This document shows, in pieces, positions 1 through 8,570 of a stretch of DNA of 64,000 nt. The position numbers and the translations under genes were made by a program. Origin of the DNA: Wenjunlia vitaminophila DSM 41686. Its GTDB lineage: Bacteria > Actinomycetota > Actinomycetes > Streptomycetales > Streptomycetaceae. Where the stretch lies: the NCBI RefSeq assembly GCF_000380165.1, contig NZ_KB904655.1, positions 53,321-117,320 of the forward strand. The letters run 5' to 3'. Under the pieces are notes generated by a model, which was not told where the DNA came from, ran no database searches, and worked only from the letters and a program-made list of their open reading frames with translations. The stretch's first letter is position 1. Each line of letters opens with the position of its first letter.

Positions 1-602
1 GTGTCGCCGACAGCCTGGACCAACTGATGAAGGTCACCCCGGAGGACATCACCGGGCGGCTGGTGCTGCTGCACGGCCCACCGGGCACCGGGAAGACGTC
101 CGCGCTGCGCACCCTGGCCCGTTCCTGGCGCGACTGGTGCCAGGTGGACTGCGTGCTCGACCCGGAGCGGCTGTTCAACGACCCGGGCTACCTGATGGAC
201 ATCGCCATCGGCGAGGAGGACGGCAACCACCGCTGGCGGCTGCTGCTGCTCGAGGACTGCGACGAGCTGATCAGGGGTGAGGCCAAGCACGCCACGGGAC
301 AGGCGCTGTCCCGGCTGCTCAACCTCACCGACGGACTGCTCGGCCAGGGGCGGAACGTGCTGGTGGGCATCACCACCAACGAGGACCTCGAACGGCTGCA
401 CCCGGCGGTGGTCCGACCGGGGCGCTGCCTGTCCCGGATCGAGGTCGGACGGCTCTCCCGGGCCGAGGCGGTCGCCTGGCTCGGGCACGACCAGGGCATC
501 GCCAAGGACGGGTGCACCCTGGCGGAGCTGTACGCGCTGCGCCGCGGCGGCTCCCCGCTGCTGCCCGTCCAGGCGAACGCCTCGGACGGCATGTACCTGT
601 GA
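1..602 (+). CDS. DUF5925-type AAA family ATPase, 3' part
   Basis: The reading frame is already open at the left edge, with its first complete codon at position 3, and stops with TGA at 600-602, so this is the C-terminal part of a longer protein. It carries a Walker A motif GPPGTGKT near the start, a Walker B stretch LLLLEDCDEL, and a TTNEDL sensor-like segment followed by an arginine-rich VRPGRCLSR region, the usual order of an AAA+ module. The layout resembles actinobacterial DUF5925 AAA proteins of unknown substrate. An ATG at 27 is internal. ATP binding is well supported; the cellular role is not known. Confidence 0.85.
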   Translation, partial: VADSLDQLMKVTPEDITGRLVLLHGPPGTGKTSALRTLARSWRDWCQVDCVLDPERLFNDPGYLMDIAIGEEDGNHRWRLLLLEDCDELIRGEAKHATGQALSRLLNLTDGLLGQGRNVLVGITTNEDLERLHPAVVRPGRCLSRIEVGRLSRAEAVAWLGHDQGIAKDGCTLAELYALRRGGSPLLPVQANASDGMYL

Positions 603-621
603 CCGGTGTCCCCGGGCGGGG

Positions 622-2109
622 TCAGCTCCGGCCCAGGGACCGGTAGCGGGCCCGGCGCGCGGCCATCCGCTCCGCGGGGTCCGCCCGGCGCAGCGCGGCG
701 AGTTCGGCCTCGAGCACCCCGCCGAGCCGGGCCAGGAAGGCGTCGGGCTGGTCAGCGGCGTCCGGGTGCTCCTCGACCACGCGGTCCACGATCCGGCGGG
801 CCAGCAGGTCGGCGGAGCGGACGCCCTGACGGCGGGCCACCTCGGCCGCGCGGTCGGTGGTCCGGTACAGGATCGCGGACGCCCCCTCGGGCGGCAGCGG
901 CGACAGCCAGGCGTGCCGGGCGGCCACCACCCGGTCGGCCGGGGCCAGGGCCAGCGCCGCACCGCCGGCGCCCTCGCCGAGGAGCAGGCAGAGCGTGGGG
1001 GCCGGGAGGGTGACCAGCTCGGCGAGACAGCGGGCGATCTCCCCGGCGAGCCCGCCCTCCTCCGACTCCCGGCTCAGCGCGGCCCCACCGGTGTCGATGA
1101 CCGAGACCAGCGGCAGGTCGAGCTCGGCGGCGAGGCGCATCCCGCGCCTCGCCTCGCGCAGCCCGGCGGGACCGAGCCGGCCCTTGTCGTGCCCGAGCAC
1201 CACGCACCGCACGTCACCGAACCGGGCCAGCGCCAGCAGGAAGGCGGGGTCGCGTTCGCCGGCCCCGGTCCCGCTGAGCGGGAGGACCACCCGGGCCGCG
1301 GTCCTGAGCAGGGCACGCAGCCGGGGTCGGTCCTCGCGGCGGGAACGGCGGATGGACTCCTCGGCCGGGGGCGCCGGCCCGGCAGGCGTCCCCGGCTCCG
1401 CCGGCTCACCGGGGTGCCGCGGACCGGGGCCCGTCGGCGGGACCGGGGCGCAGAGCACGTCCAGGGCGTCCGCGACCGTGTCGTGCAGGCGCTCCACCGG
1501 CAGCACGGCGTCCACCAGGCCGTGCGCCAGCAGGTTCTCCGCCACCTGGACGCCCTCGGGGAACGCCTCCCCGTACAGCGCCTGGTGCACCCGCGGCCCG
1601 AGGAACCCGATCAGCGCCCCCGGTTCGGCGGCGGTCAGGTGCCCGAGCGAGCCCCACGACGCCAACACCCCGCCCATGGTGGGGTGGCGCAGGTAGACCA
1701 GGTAGGGCAGGCCGGCCGCCTTGTGGTCGGAGATGGCCGCGGCGACCTTGACCATCTGGAGGAACGCGACGGTTCCCTCCTGCATCCTGGTTCCCGCCGA
1801 CGCCGGCGCGGCCAGCAGTGGGAGCCGCCGGGCGGTCGCCCGTTCCACCGCGCTGACCAGCCGCTCCCCGGCGGTGACCCCGATCGAGCCGGCGAGGAAC
1901 TCGAACTCGCAGGTGATGACCGCGACCCGGCGTCCGCGCACCGTGCCCTCGCCGGACAGCACCGACTCGTCGAGACCGGTACGGGCCCGGGCCCGCAGCA
2001 GTTCGTCCCGGTAGTCCGGATCGTCCGGCAGCTCACCCGCCGGCTCGTCCCAGCTCACCCAGGAGCCCGGGTCCAGGGTGGCGGCGATGAGTTCCCGTGA
2101 TCGCGGCAC
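622..2109 (-). CDS. Acyl-CoA carboxylase carboxyltransferase (fused beta/alpha type)
   Basis: This 495-residue protein has an N-terminal crotonase-fold half with the oxyanion-type SAGTRMQEG segment (about 104-112) and a second carboxyltransferase half after a Pro/Gly-rich linker, so AccD-like and AccA-like parts share one chain. Such enzymes move a carboxyl group from carboxybiotin to acetyl-CoA or another acyl-CoA in the cytoplasm. The Cys4 zinc ribbon of bacterial AccD is absent. I chose GTG at 2109 because homology begins there; no clear ribosome binding site is visible. It is transcribed away from a thioesterase gene across about 200 bases. Acetyl- versus propionyl-CoA specificity cannot be read from sequence. 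Confidence 0.85.
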   Translation of the reverse strand: MPRSRELIAATLDPGSWVSWDEPAGELPDDPDYRDELLRARARTGLDESVLSGEGTVRGRRVAVITCEFEFLAGSIGVTAGERLVSAVERATARRLPLLAAPASAGTRMQEGTVAFLQMVKVAAAISDHKAAGLPYLVYLRHPTMGGVLASWGSLGHLTAAEPGALIGFLGPRVHQALYGEAFPEGVQVAENLLAHGLVDAVLPVERLHDTVADALDVLCAPVPPTGPGPRHPGEPAEPGTPAGPAPPAEESIRRSRREDRPRLRALLRTAARVVLPLSGTGAGERDPAFLLALARFGDVRCVVLGHDKGRLGPAGLREARRGMRLAAELDLPLVSVIDTGGAALSRESEEGGLAGEIARCLAELVTLPAPTLCLLLGEGAGGAALALAPADRVVAARHAWLSPLPPEGASAILYRTTDRAAEVARRQGVRSADLLARRIVDRVVEEHPDAADQPDAFLARLGGVLEAELAALRRADPAERMAARRARYRSLGRS

Positions 2110-2313
2110 GTTCCGGATGGTAGCCCGGCGGGGTGCCGTCCTGGCCGCACGGGTGGTGGCGCCCCGGTCCCCGGCTCGAGCCCGACTCGAGCCGCCCGCC
2201 GGTGGGCCGACGTTGACTCGGACGGATACTGACGAGTACCGCGGCAGCGGACACGCCAGACGCCGCGAGAGCGACCACGAGCCACAGCACCAACCGCGAG
2301 CCGGAGGTCCGTG

Positions 2314-3114
2314 ATGGACGAGTCCCCCCGCACCGCCCACCCGCACTGGTTCCCCCGGCTCCGTCCCGACGGCCCCGACGCCACGGTCCGGGTGTACTGC
2401 CTGCCGTTCGCCGGCGGTGCCGCGGACGCGTACCAGCCGTGGGCCGACCACCTGCCGGACTGGGTGCGGTTGCGCGCGGTGCAGTTGCCGGGCCGGGGAG
2501 GTCGTGCCGGAGAACCGGCGGCGGCCTCGGTGGCCGAGGTCGTCTCGGGCGTCGCCGACGCCATCGCCGGAGAGGACGACGGGCTGCCGTTCGGCCTGTT
2601 CGGACACAGCATGGGAGCGCTGCTCGCCTTCGAGCTGACCCGGGAGCTGCACCGCAGGGGCGGGGCCCAGCCGGTGCTCCTCGGGGTCTCCGGCTGGCCC
2701 GCCCCGGACACCGGGCTGCCCCACGTGCCGTTCACGGGACGGTTGGCTCCGCTGACCCAGGAACAGTTCGTCCAGGTCATGGGCGGGATGGGAGCGATCA
2801 GTCCGCAGGTGTTGGCCGATCCGGCGCTGTTGGACCAGGTCATCCCACCGATGCAGGCCGACTTCGCGGTGATCGAGGCGTACGAGTACCGGGCCGGCGA
2901 CCGGGTCACCGTGCCGGTCTCGGTGTTCAGCGGCACCGGGGACCCCCTGACCCCGATGGAGAAGCTGCACGGCTGGGCGGCGCAGACCACCGGTGCGGTG
3001 CGGGTGCGCCGGTACGAGGGCGACCACTTCTTCCTGTTCGACCACACGGCGGCGATGGTGAAGACGTTCACCGACGACCTGGAGCGCCTCGCCCACGGCG
3101 GCACCGGGCACTGA
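2314..3114 (+). CDS. Type II thioesterase (alpha/beta hydrolase)
   Basis: This is a complete alpha/beta hydrolase of the GrsT/TycF thioesterase II family (266 residues). It has the LPFAGG oxyanion loop near residue 31, the nucleophile elbow GHSMG around residue 99, the acidic residue in SGTGDPLTP and the catalytic His in EGDHFF. These enzymes normally release misprimed acyl groups from carrier proteins of polyketide or nonribosomal peptide synthases. ATG 2314 is preferred over GTG 2311 because GGAGG at 2303-2307 lies six bases before the ATG. No synthase is visible in the window, so the partner carrier protein is unknown. The divergent carboxyltransferase gene may be functionally linked. Confidence 0.9.
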   Translation: MDESPRTAHPHWFPRLRPDGPDATVRVYCLPFAGGAADAYQPWADHLPDWVRLRAVQLPGRGGRAGEPAAASVAEVVSGVADAIAGEDDGLPFGLFGHSMGALLAFELTRELHRRGGAQPVLLGVSGWPAPDTGLPHVPFTGRLAPLTQEQFVQVMGGMGAISPQVLADPALLDQVIPPMQADFAVIEAYEYRAGDRVTVPVSVFSGTGDPLTPMEKLHGWAAQTTGAVRVRRYEGDHFFLFDHTAAMVKTFTDDLERLAHGGTGH

Positions 3115-3142
3115 GGCCGGCGGGCCGCGTCCCGGACCGGGC

Positions 3143-4168
3143 TCAGGCCGCGTCGCGGGGCGGGAGCAGCGTCGCCAGTGACACCACCCCGCTGGTGAAC
3201 CGGGCCGCGGCCCGGTCGGCGACGGCCTCGAGGCGGCGGGCGCGCTCGTCCACCGGGTCGAGGGAGAGCTGCGCCGGGGTGGTCGCCGCCGGGGTGAGGC
3301 CGTCCGCGCGCAGTGCGACCGCCCGCACCCGGGCCCGCTGCAGGCCGAGCGCGTCCTGGAGGCGGTAGGCGCAGCGAGTGAGCGCCGCGGTGCTGTTGGC
3401 CGGGTCGGGAAGGGCCCGGGAACGGGTGGTGGTGGAGCGGTCCGCGTAGCGGACGACCAGGGTGAGGGCGTGCGCGACCTGCCCGGTGCCGCGCAGCTCG
3501 GCGCCGAGGTCAACGGTGAGGGCGAGCAGGGCCCGGCGGACCACGGCCTGGTCAACGGTGTCCAGGGGGAACGCGCGCTCCGCGGTCAGACTGGGCGCGG
3601 GGGCGTGCCTGACCACCGGGCGCGGGTCGTGGCCCCGGGCGTGTTCGTGCAGGTGGCGGCCTGCCGAGCGGCCGAGGAGGCGCTGGAGGGTGGGCAGCGG
3701 GAGGTCGGCGACGTCGCCGATGGTGTACAGGCCGTGGCGGGCCAGCGTCCCGGCCGTGGCCGGGCCGACCCCGGGCAGGTCGGCGACGGGTCGCGGGCGC
3801 AGGAACGCGGCGACCGCCTCCGGGGTGCCGGGGACGACGTGGACGCCGTCGGCCGGGCCGGCCCAGGCGGCCATGGTGGCCAGCATCCGGTTGCCGGCGA
3901 CACCGATGGCGCAGGTGACGCCGTACCGGGCGAAGGTGCGGACCCGGAGCAGCTCGGCGAGCTGCTCCGGGCCGCGGTCGAAGTAGCGCAGGGCGCCGCG
4001 GACGTCCGCCAGCGCGGCGTTCGGGGGCAGCACCTCGACCACGGGGGTGATGCCGTACAGCAGGTCGAGCAGCTCGGGGGCCGGGCCGGGGGGCGGTTCC
4101 CCGGTGCGGGGCCCGGCGCCGGTGTGCCAGCGGACGTACCAGAGGGTCGTTCCGGTCACGCCGCTCAC
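3143..4168 (-). CDS. imuB: ImuB-like Y-family polymerase homologue
   Basis: This 341-residue protein has Y-family palm/finger, thumb helix-hairpin-helix (DLPGVGPATAGTL) and little-finger regions. The catalytic carboxylates are missing: VRWH replaces the usual N-terminal D-x-D region, and DVRGALRYF replaces the SxDE motif, as in ImuB proteins that act as non-catalytic adaptors in translesion synthesis. A QLSLD segment near the C-terminus fits a beta-clamp binding motif. Its GTG start overlaps the dnaE2 stop codon by four bases (GTGA), so the genes are co-transcribed and probably translationally coupled. The usual third partner ImuA' is not adjacent. An alternative start is GTG 4159. Confidence 0.85.
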   Translation of the reverse strand: MSGVTGTTLWYVRWHTGAGPRTGEPPPGPAPELLDLLYGITPVVEVLPPNAALADVRGALRYFDRGPEQLAELLRVRTFARYGVTCAIGVAGNRMLATMAAWAGPADGVHVVPGTPEAVAAFLRPRPVADLPGVGPATAGTLARHGLYTIGDVADLPLPTLQRLLGRSAGRHLHEHARGHDPRPVVRHAPAPSLTAERAFPLDTVDQAVVRRALLALTVDLGAELRGTGQVAHALTLVVRYADRSTTTRSRALPDPANSTAALTRCAYRLQDALGLQRARVRAVALRADGLTPAATTPAQLSLDPVDERARRLEAVADRAAARFTSGVVSLATLLPPRDAA

Positions 4169-7100
4169 CCCGCGCTTCCCGGGCTCGAGTGCCACATCCG
4201 CCGGGTGGGGCGGGGGGTGCTGGTGGGGGCCGGGGACCCGGCAGGGGCCGTGCGGGAGCCCGTGCCGGCCGCCGGGGTCCCGGCGGGCCTGAGGTCGGCC
4301 CACGGGTGCAGGGTGTACCCGGTGGACAGCTCGAGGCTGCGACCCGGTGGTTGCTCCGGGCCGTGCCCCGGCGACCGCTCGGGACCGCCGCCCACCGGTT
4401 CCGCGGCGGCGTCGGGCGTGGCCAGGAGGTCCCGGACCGCGGCGAGGCCACCCTCGCGGTGCGCGGCGGCCAGTTCGTCCAGGTTCCAGCACAGGGAACC
4501 CACCACGCTGAGGCTGCGCGGTCCGCGGCGGCGCACCGTGCCGCGGACCAGCAGCAGCCAGGAGTGGAAGACGGTGTGTGCGCAGGAGTCGTGGCTGTTC
4601 TCGAAGAACGCGCAGTCCACCAGGCCCGTTCCGTCGTCGAGCGTGGTGAAGATGACCCGTTTGCCGGACCGGATCGGCGGGGTCTGGGTGGCCGCCTTGG
4701 CCCCGGCCACCAGGACCTGCTCCCCGTCCCTGGCCTGTCGCAGCCGCCGGGCCGCGGTGACCCCCAGCTCCTCGAGCAGGGCGTAGTGGTCGTCCATCAG
4801 GTGCCGGGAGGCGTCCATGCCCAGGACGGACAGCTCGGCGCTGAGCCGTTCGGTGTCGGTCATCTCGGGCAGGCCGCTGGGGGCGGGTGGTTCGGGGTGT
4901 TCCGCGTCCAGCGGGAGCTGGCCCGCTCCCCCCGCGGTCTGCCGACGGTGCAGCTCGGCGACCTGGAGCAGCAGGTCACGGCGGGTCAGACCGTGGGCCA
5001 ACGGGTCGAGCGCGCCGACCTCGCCAAGACGCTCCGCGGTGGGTCGGCTGGGCCTGGCCCGCTGCCACAGGTCGGTCAGGGAGCCGTAGGGACGGCCGGC
5101 GACGATCCTGGCCACCTCCTCGTCGCTGATCCCCTGGACCTCCGAGAGCGCGAGGCGCAGCCCGAGGCCACCGCCCTCCACGGGTTCGACCCGGTGGTCG
5201 GCGTGGGAACGGTTGACGTCCAGGGGGAGGACGGGGACGCCGTGGCGGCGGGCGTCGGCGAGGAGCAGCCGCTTGGGGTACATGCCGGGGTCGTGGGTGA
5301 GCAGCCCGGCGTAGAAGGCGGCCGGGTGGTGGGTCTTGAGCCAGGCGGACTGGTAGGTGGGGACGGCGAAGGCCACCGCGTGCGCCTTGCAGAAGCCGTA
5401 GGAGCCGAACGCCTCGACGATCTCCCAGGCCCGCTCGACCACCTCCGGGGCGTAGCGGGTCCCGGCCTGCCGCCGGAACCACTCCCGCACCGCGGGCAGG
5501 CGCTCCCGGTCGGACAGGGCGCGCCTGGCGTGGTCGGCGAGGTCCCGGGGACAGCCGGTGAGCTGCGCGATGACGTGGATGACCTGCTCGTGGAAGACCA
5601 CCACGCCGTGGGTCTCCCGCAGGTACGGGTCCAGGTCCGGGTGGGGGCACTCCACCCGCCGGCGTCCGTGGCGGGCCTCGATGAACGGGGTGACCATGTC
5701 GGCCGACACCGGTCCCGGGCGGAACAGCGAGATGTCCACCACCAGGTCGTGGAAGGTGCTGGGTTCCAGGCGCCCGATCAGGTCGCGCTGCCCGGGGGAC
5801 TCGATCTGGAAGCAGCCCAGGGTCTCCGCGGAGCGGATCAGCCGGAAGGTCGCGGGGTCGGTCGGTTCCAGGGCGTCCAGGTCGACGCGCTCCCCCGTCT
5901 CCCGTTCGACCTCGGCCACGGCGTGGGCCATCGCGGACTGCATCCGGACCCCGAGCACGTCGAGCTTGAGCAGGCCGAGGGCCTCGACGTCGTCCTTGTC
6001 GAACTGGGACATGGCGAAGCCGTCGCCGCTGGGGACCACCGGGGTGCGGTCGAGCAGGGAGGCGTCGGAGAGCAGCACCCCGCACGGGTGCATGGCCATC
6101 CCGCGCGGCAGCCCGTCGAGTCGCTCCACCAGCTCCCACAGCCTGCCGTACCGGTCGGCGCGCGCGGCGACGTCCCGCAGCTCGGGCAGTTCGGCCAGGG
6201 CGGCGCGGACGTCCCGGGCCCGGATGTGGGGGAACGACGTGGCCAGGCGGCCCACCTCCTGCGGGTCGAGGCTCAGTGCCGCGCCGACGTCCCGGATGGC
6301 GTGCCGCACCCGGTACGTCTCGGGCATGGCCACGGTGGCGACCCGTTCAGTGCCGAACCGTTCGAAGATCCTCCGGTAGACCTCGAGCCGCCGTGCGGAC
6401 TCCACGTCGATGTCGATGTCGGGCAGCGCCCTGCGCTTGCGGGACAGGAAGCGTTCCATCAGCAGTCCGTGCTCGACCGGGTTGGCCCCCGCGATCCCCA
6501 GCAGGTGGTTGACGAGCGACCCGGCGCCCGACCCCCGGGCGGCGACCCTGATGCCCATCTCCCGCACGTCGTCGACGACCTGGGCGACGGTGAGGAAGTA
6601 GGTGGCGTAGCCCAGGTCACCGATCACCCCGAGTTCGTCGTCCAGGCGGTCCCAGACCGTTCGGTTCCGGTCGAGGCCCCGGCGCACCAGCTCGGCGTTG
6701 CAGCGGGAGCGCAGCACCCGGATCGCCGGGCGCCGGTGGGCTCCGACCAGTTCCGGCTCGGGGAAGCGCGGCCTGTCGAGTTCCAGTTCGGCCCTGCACT
6801 CCTCGGCGGTGTGCTCGGTGGCCGCCAGCAGCCGGGCCGCGCCGTCGCGTTCCTGTCCGGCCGCCTCGGCGATCCGCTGGGCGGCCCGGGCCATCTGGGC
6901 CGGGTCCTTGAGCCAGCGCTCCCCGGTGTCGAGCCGGTCCCGGTCGATCGGCACCAGCCGACGCGCGGCGTCCAGGACGTCGGCGACCGGGGACTGGTCG
7001 GGGTCGGCGTAGCGCACCGCGTTGGTCAGCACGGCGGTCACTCCCTGTTCCGCGGCGAACCCGACGGTGCGGGCGGCCAGCCGTAGCGAGCCGGGGCCCG

Positions 7101-7701
7101 TGCCGGCCCGCCCGTAGGTGACGGCCTCCAGGCGCAGCGCGTCCCCGAACACCTCACGCCATCCGGCGAGCGCGTCCCGGGCCAGGTCGGGCCGCCCGCG
7201 GGCCAGGGCGAGCGCCGGCTCCGACGCGGGGCCGAGCAACACCACCAGTCCCCCGCCGCCGCCGTGTTCCCGCAGGTCGTCCCAGCTCAGCACGGGGTGT
7301 CGCGCACCGGACGCGGACGCGGCCCCGATCAGCCGGCACAGCGCGGCCCAGCCCGCCTCGTCCTTCGCGAGCAGCACCACCCGGGGTGCGCCGTCGTCGA
7401 CGAAGGCGCCCCCGCGCACCGGGGTGCGGCGGACCGGGAGGCGGGCGGGGCCCCCGGGGTGCCCTCCGGCTCCCCCGTCCGGGTGGGCCCTGGCCATCCC
7501 CAGCTCGGCCCCGAGCAGCGGGCGCACCCCGGCCTCGGCGCACGCCCTGGCGAACCGGACGGCCCCGGCAACCCCGTCCCGGTCGGTCAGGGCCAGTGCT
7601 TCCATCTCCCGTTCGGCGGCCCGCCGCACCAGGTCCTCGGGGTGGGACGCGCCGTAGCGCAGCGAGAACCCGGACGCGACGTGCAGGTGTGTAAAGCGCA
7701 T
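4165..7701 (-). CDS. dnaE2: Error-prone DNA polymerase DnaE2
   Basis: This 1178-residue protein is an alpha-subunit C-family DNA polymerase. It has an N-terminal PHP domain (ALTDRDGV, about residue 40), the polymerase catalytic motif PDIDID (about residues 424-430), the third aspartate in LLKLDVLG (about 575), and a C-terminal OB region. Length and the ImuB neighbour identify the damage-inducible DnaE2 rather than the replicative DnaE1. A QLPLD motif near residue 920 is a possible clamp-binding site. ATG 7701 is supported by GGAGG eight bases upstream. A LexA-like box lies about 100 bases upstream, so SOS induction is likely. Confidence 0.93.
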   Translation of the reverse strand: MRFTHLHVASGFSLRYGASHPEDLVRRAAEREMEALALTDRDGVAGAVRFARACAEAGVRPLLGAELGMARAHPDGGAGGHPGGPARLPVRRTPVRGGAFVDDGAPRVVLLAKDEAGWAALCRLIGAASASGARHPVLSWDDLREHGGGGGLVVLLGPASEPALALARGRPDLARDALAGWREVFGDALRLEAVTYGRAGTGPGSLRLAARTVGFAAEQGVTAVLTNAVRYADPDQSPVADVLDAARRLVPIDRDRLDTGERWLKDPAQMARAAQRIAEAAGQERDGAARLLAATEHTAEECRAELELDRPRFPEPELVGAHRRPAIRVLRSRCNAELVRRGLDRNRTVWDRLDDELGVIGDLGYATYFLTVAQVVDDVREMGIRVAARGSGAGSLVNHLLGIAGANPVEHGLLMERFLSRKRRALPDIDIDVESARRLEVYRRIFERFGTERVATVAMPETYRVRHAIRDVGAALSLDPQEVGRLATSFPHIRARDVRAALAELPELRDVAARADRYGRLWELVERLDGLPRGMAMHPCGVLLSDASLLDRTPVVPSGDGFAMSQFDKDDVEALGLLKLDVLGVRMQSAMAHAVAEVERETGERVDLDALEPTDPATFRLIRSAETLGCFQIESPGQRDLIGRLEPSTFHDLVVDISLFRPGPVSADMVTPFIEARHGRRRVECPHPDLDPYLRETHGVVVFHEQVIHVIAQLTGCPRDLADHARRALSDRERLPAVREWFRRQAGTRYAPEVVERAWEIVEAFGSYGFCKAHAVAFAVPTYQSAWLKTHHPAAFYAGLLTHDPGMYPKRLLLADARRHGVPVLPLDVNRSHADHRVEPVEGGGLGLRLALSEVQGISDEEVARIVAGRPYGSLTDLWQRARPSRPTAERLGEVGALDPLAHGLTRRDLLLQVAELHRRQTAGGAGQLPLDAEHPEPPAPSGLPEMTDTERLSAELSVLGMDASRHLMDDHYALLEELGVTAARRLRQARDGEQVLVAGAKAATQTPPIRSGKRVIFTTLDDGTGLVDCAFFENSHDSCAHTVFHSWLLLVRGTVRRRGPRSLSVVGSLCWNLDELAAAHREGGLAAVRDLLATPDAAAEPVGGGPERSPGHGPEQPPGRSLELSTGYTLHPWADLRPAGTPAAGTGSRTAPAGSPAPTSTPRPTRRMWHSSPGSAG

Positions 7702-7799
7702 GCAGCACGCCTCCCATCGCCCGTACGCCCCGGGGTCATCCCTCGGTCCACCCCTCTCACCAGCCCGAACAGCATCTCCATCGACCGCGAACACCCTAC

Positions 7800-7826
7800 T
7801 CGAACATTAGTACGAACACCGTTCGA
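7800..7826. promoter_or_regulatory. LexA (SOS) box cluster upstream of dnaE2
   Basis: TCGAACATTAGTACGA at 7800-7815 matches the actinobacterial SOS box TCGAAC-N4-GTTCGA at all but one position. A further GAAC at 7814-7817 and GTTCGA at 7821-7826 follow immediately, giving overlapping half-sites. The box lies about 100 bases upstream of the dnaE2 start. The consensus is established knowledge; LexA binding here is inferred. Confidence 0.75.
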
Positions 7827-7989
7827 CGGTCACCGCCCACGGTCACCGACGCGGTCACCGGCCCCCAGTCATCGGCTCCCAGTCATCGACCCCAGTCACC
7901 GGGCTCGGCCACCGGGCGACCGCCTGGGGCCCGGTGGGCGCCGGTTCGGAACGGCGGCCCGCAGGCCCGGCCGGAGACGACAACCGTGG

Positions 7990-8003
7990 GCAAATTTATT
8001 TGC
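7990..8003. promoter_or_regulatory. Candidate MarR operator
   Basis: GCAAATTTATTTGC has perfect six-base arms (GCAAAT/ATTTGC) around TT. It lies in an AT-rich patch about 70 bases before the MarR-family start codon. MarR regulators usually bind AT-rich palindromes in their own promoters, so this is the likeliest autoregulatory operator. A TATCCT at 8030-8035 may be the -10 element. Confidence 0.5.
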
Positions 8004-8071
8004 ATGCGCGGCCTATTTCGGTCATGGCCTATCCTGGGCCGTGCACCCCCTCGCTCGGCAGGAGGACGCCC

Positions 8072-8533
8072 ATGACCGCCACCAACGCCCCGCGCACCGC
8101 CCTCGCCCATGGCTGGTGCGCCCTGTCCCTGCTGCACGACAGGATCGAGGCGCACATCGAACGCGCCCTCCAGGCACGGCACGGCCTCAGCGTCCGCGAG
8201 TACTCCCTCCTCGACGTGCTCAGCCAGCAGCACACCGACGAGGGCCGTCACCTACGGATGTCCGAGGTGGCCGACGCGGTGGTGCTCAGCCAGAGCGCGA
8301 CCACCCGCCTGGTCTCGCGCCTGGAGGACCGCGGGCTGCTCTCCCGCTACCTGTGCCCGACGGACCGACGCGGCATCTACACGGAAGTCACCGACGCCGG
8401 TCTCGCGCTGCTCGCCGAGGCACGCCCCACGAACGACACCGCGCTGCGCGAGGCCCTCGACCAGGCGGCCCGGGTCCCGGAGCTCACCCCGCTGGTCCAG
8501 GCAGTCGAGTCGATCGACGTCTCCCCCCGTTAG
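8072..8533 (+). CDS. MarR-family transcriptional regulator
   Basis: The 153-residue protein has the MarR winged helix-turn-helix layout. A dimerisation helix containing ALSLLHDRIEAHIERAL is followed by the recognition region RMSEVADAVVLSQSATTRLVSRLEDRGLL (split here by position, about residues 60-90) and the wing with RYLCPTDRRGIY. The ATG at 8072 is fixed by GGAGG at 8061-8065, six bases upstream; longer open sequence upstream lacks a start signal. The ligand and targets are unknown. No exporter or enzyme gene is divergently placed next to it, so autoregulation through the palindrome at 7990 is the only target suggested by context. It converges with a decayed regulator gene 37 bases downstream. 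Confidence 0.88.
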   Translation: MTATNAPRTALAHGWCALSLLHDRIEAHIERALQARHGLSVREYSLLDVLSQQHTDEGRHLRMSEVADAVVLSQSATTRLVSRLEDRGLLSRYLCPTDRRGIYTEVTDAGLALLAEARPTNDTALREALDQAARVPELTPLVQAVESIDVSPR

Positions 8534-8570
8534 GCGGAGCACCGAACGCACGGTCCTGCGTGCGGACCCG

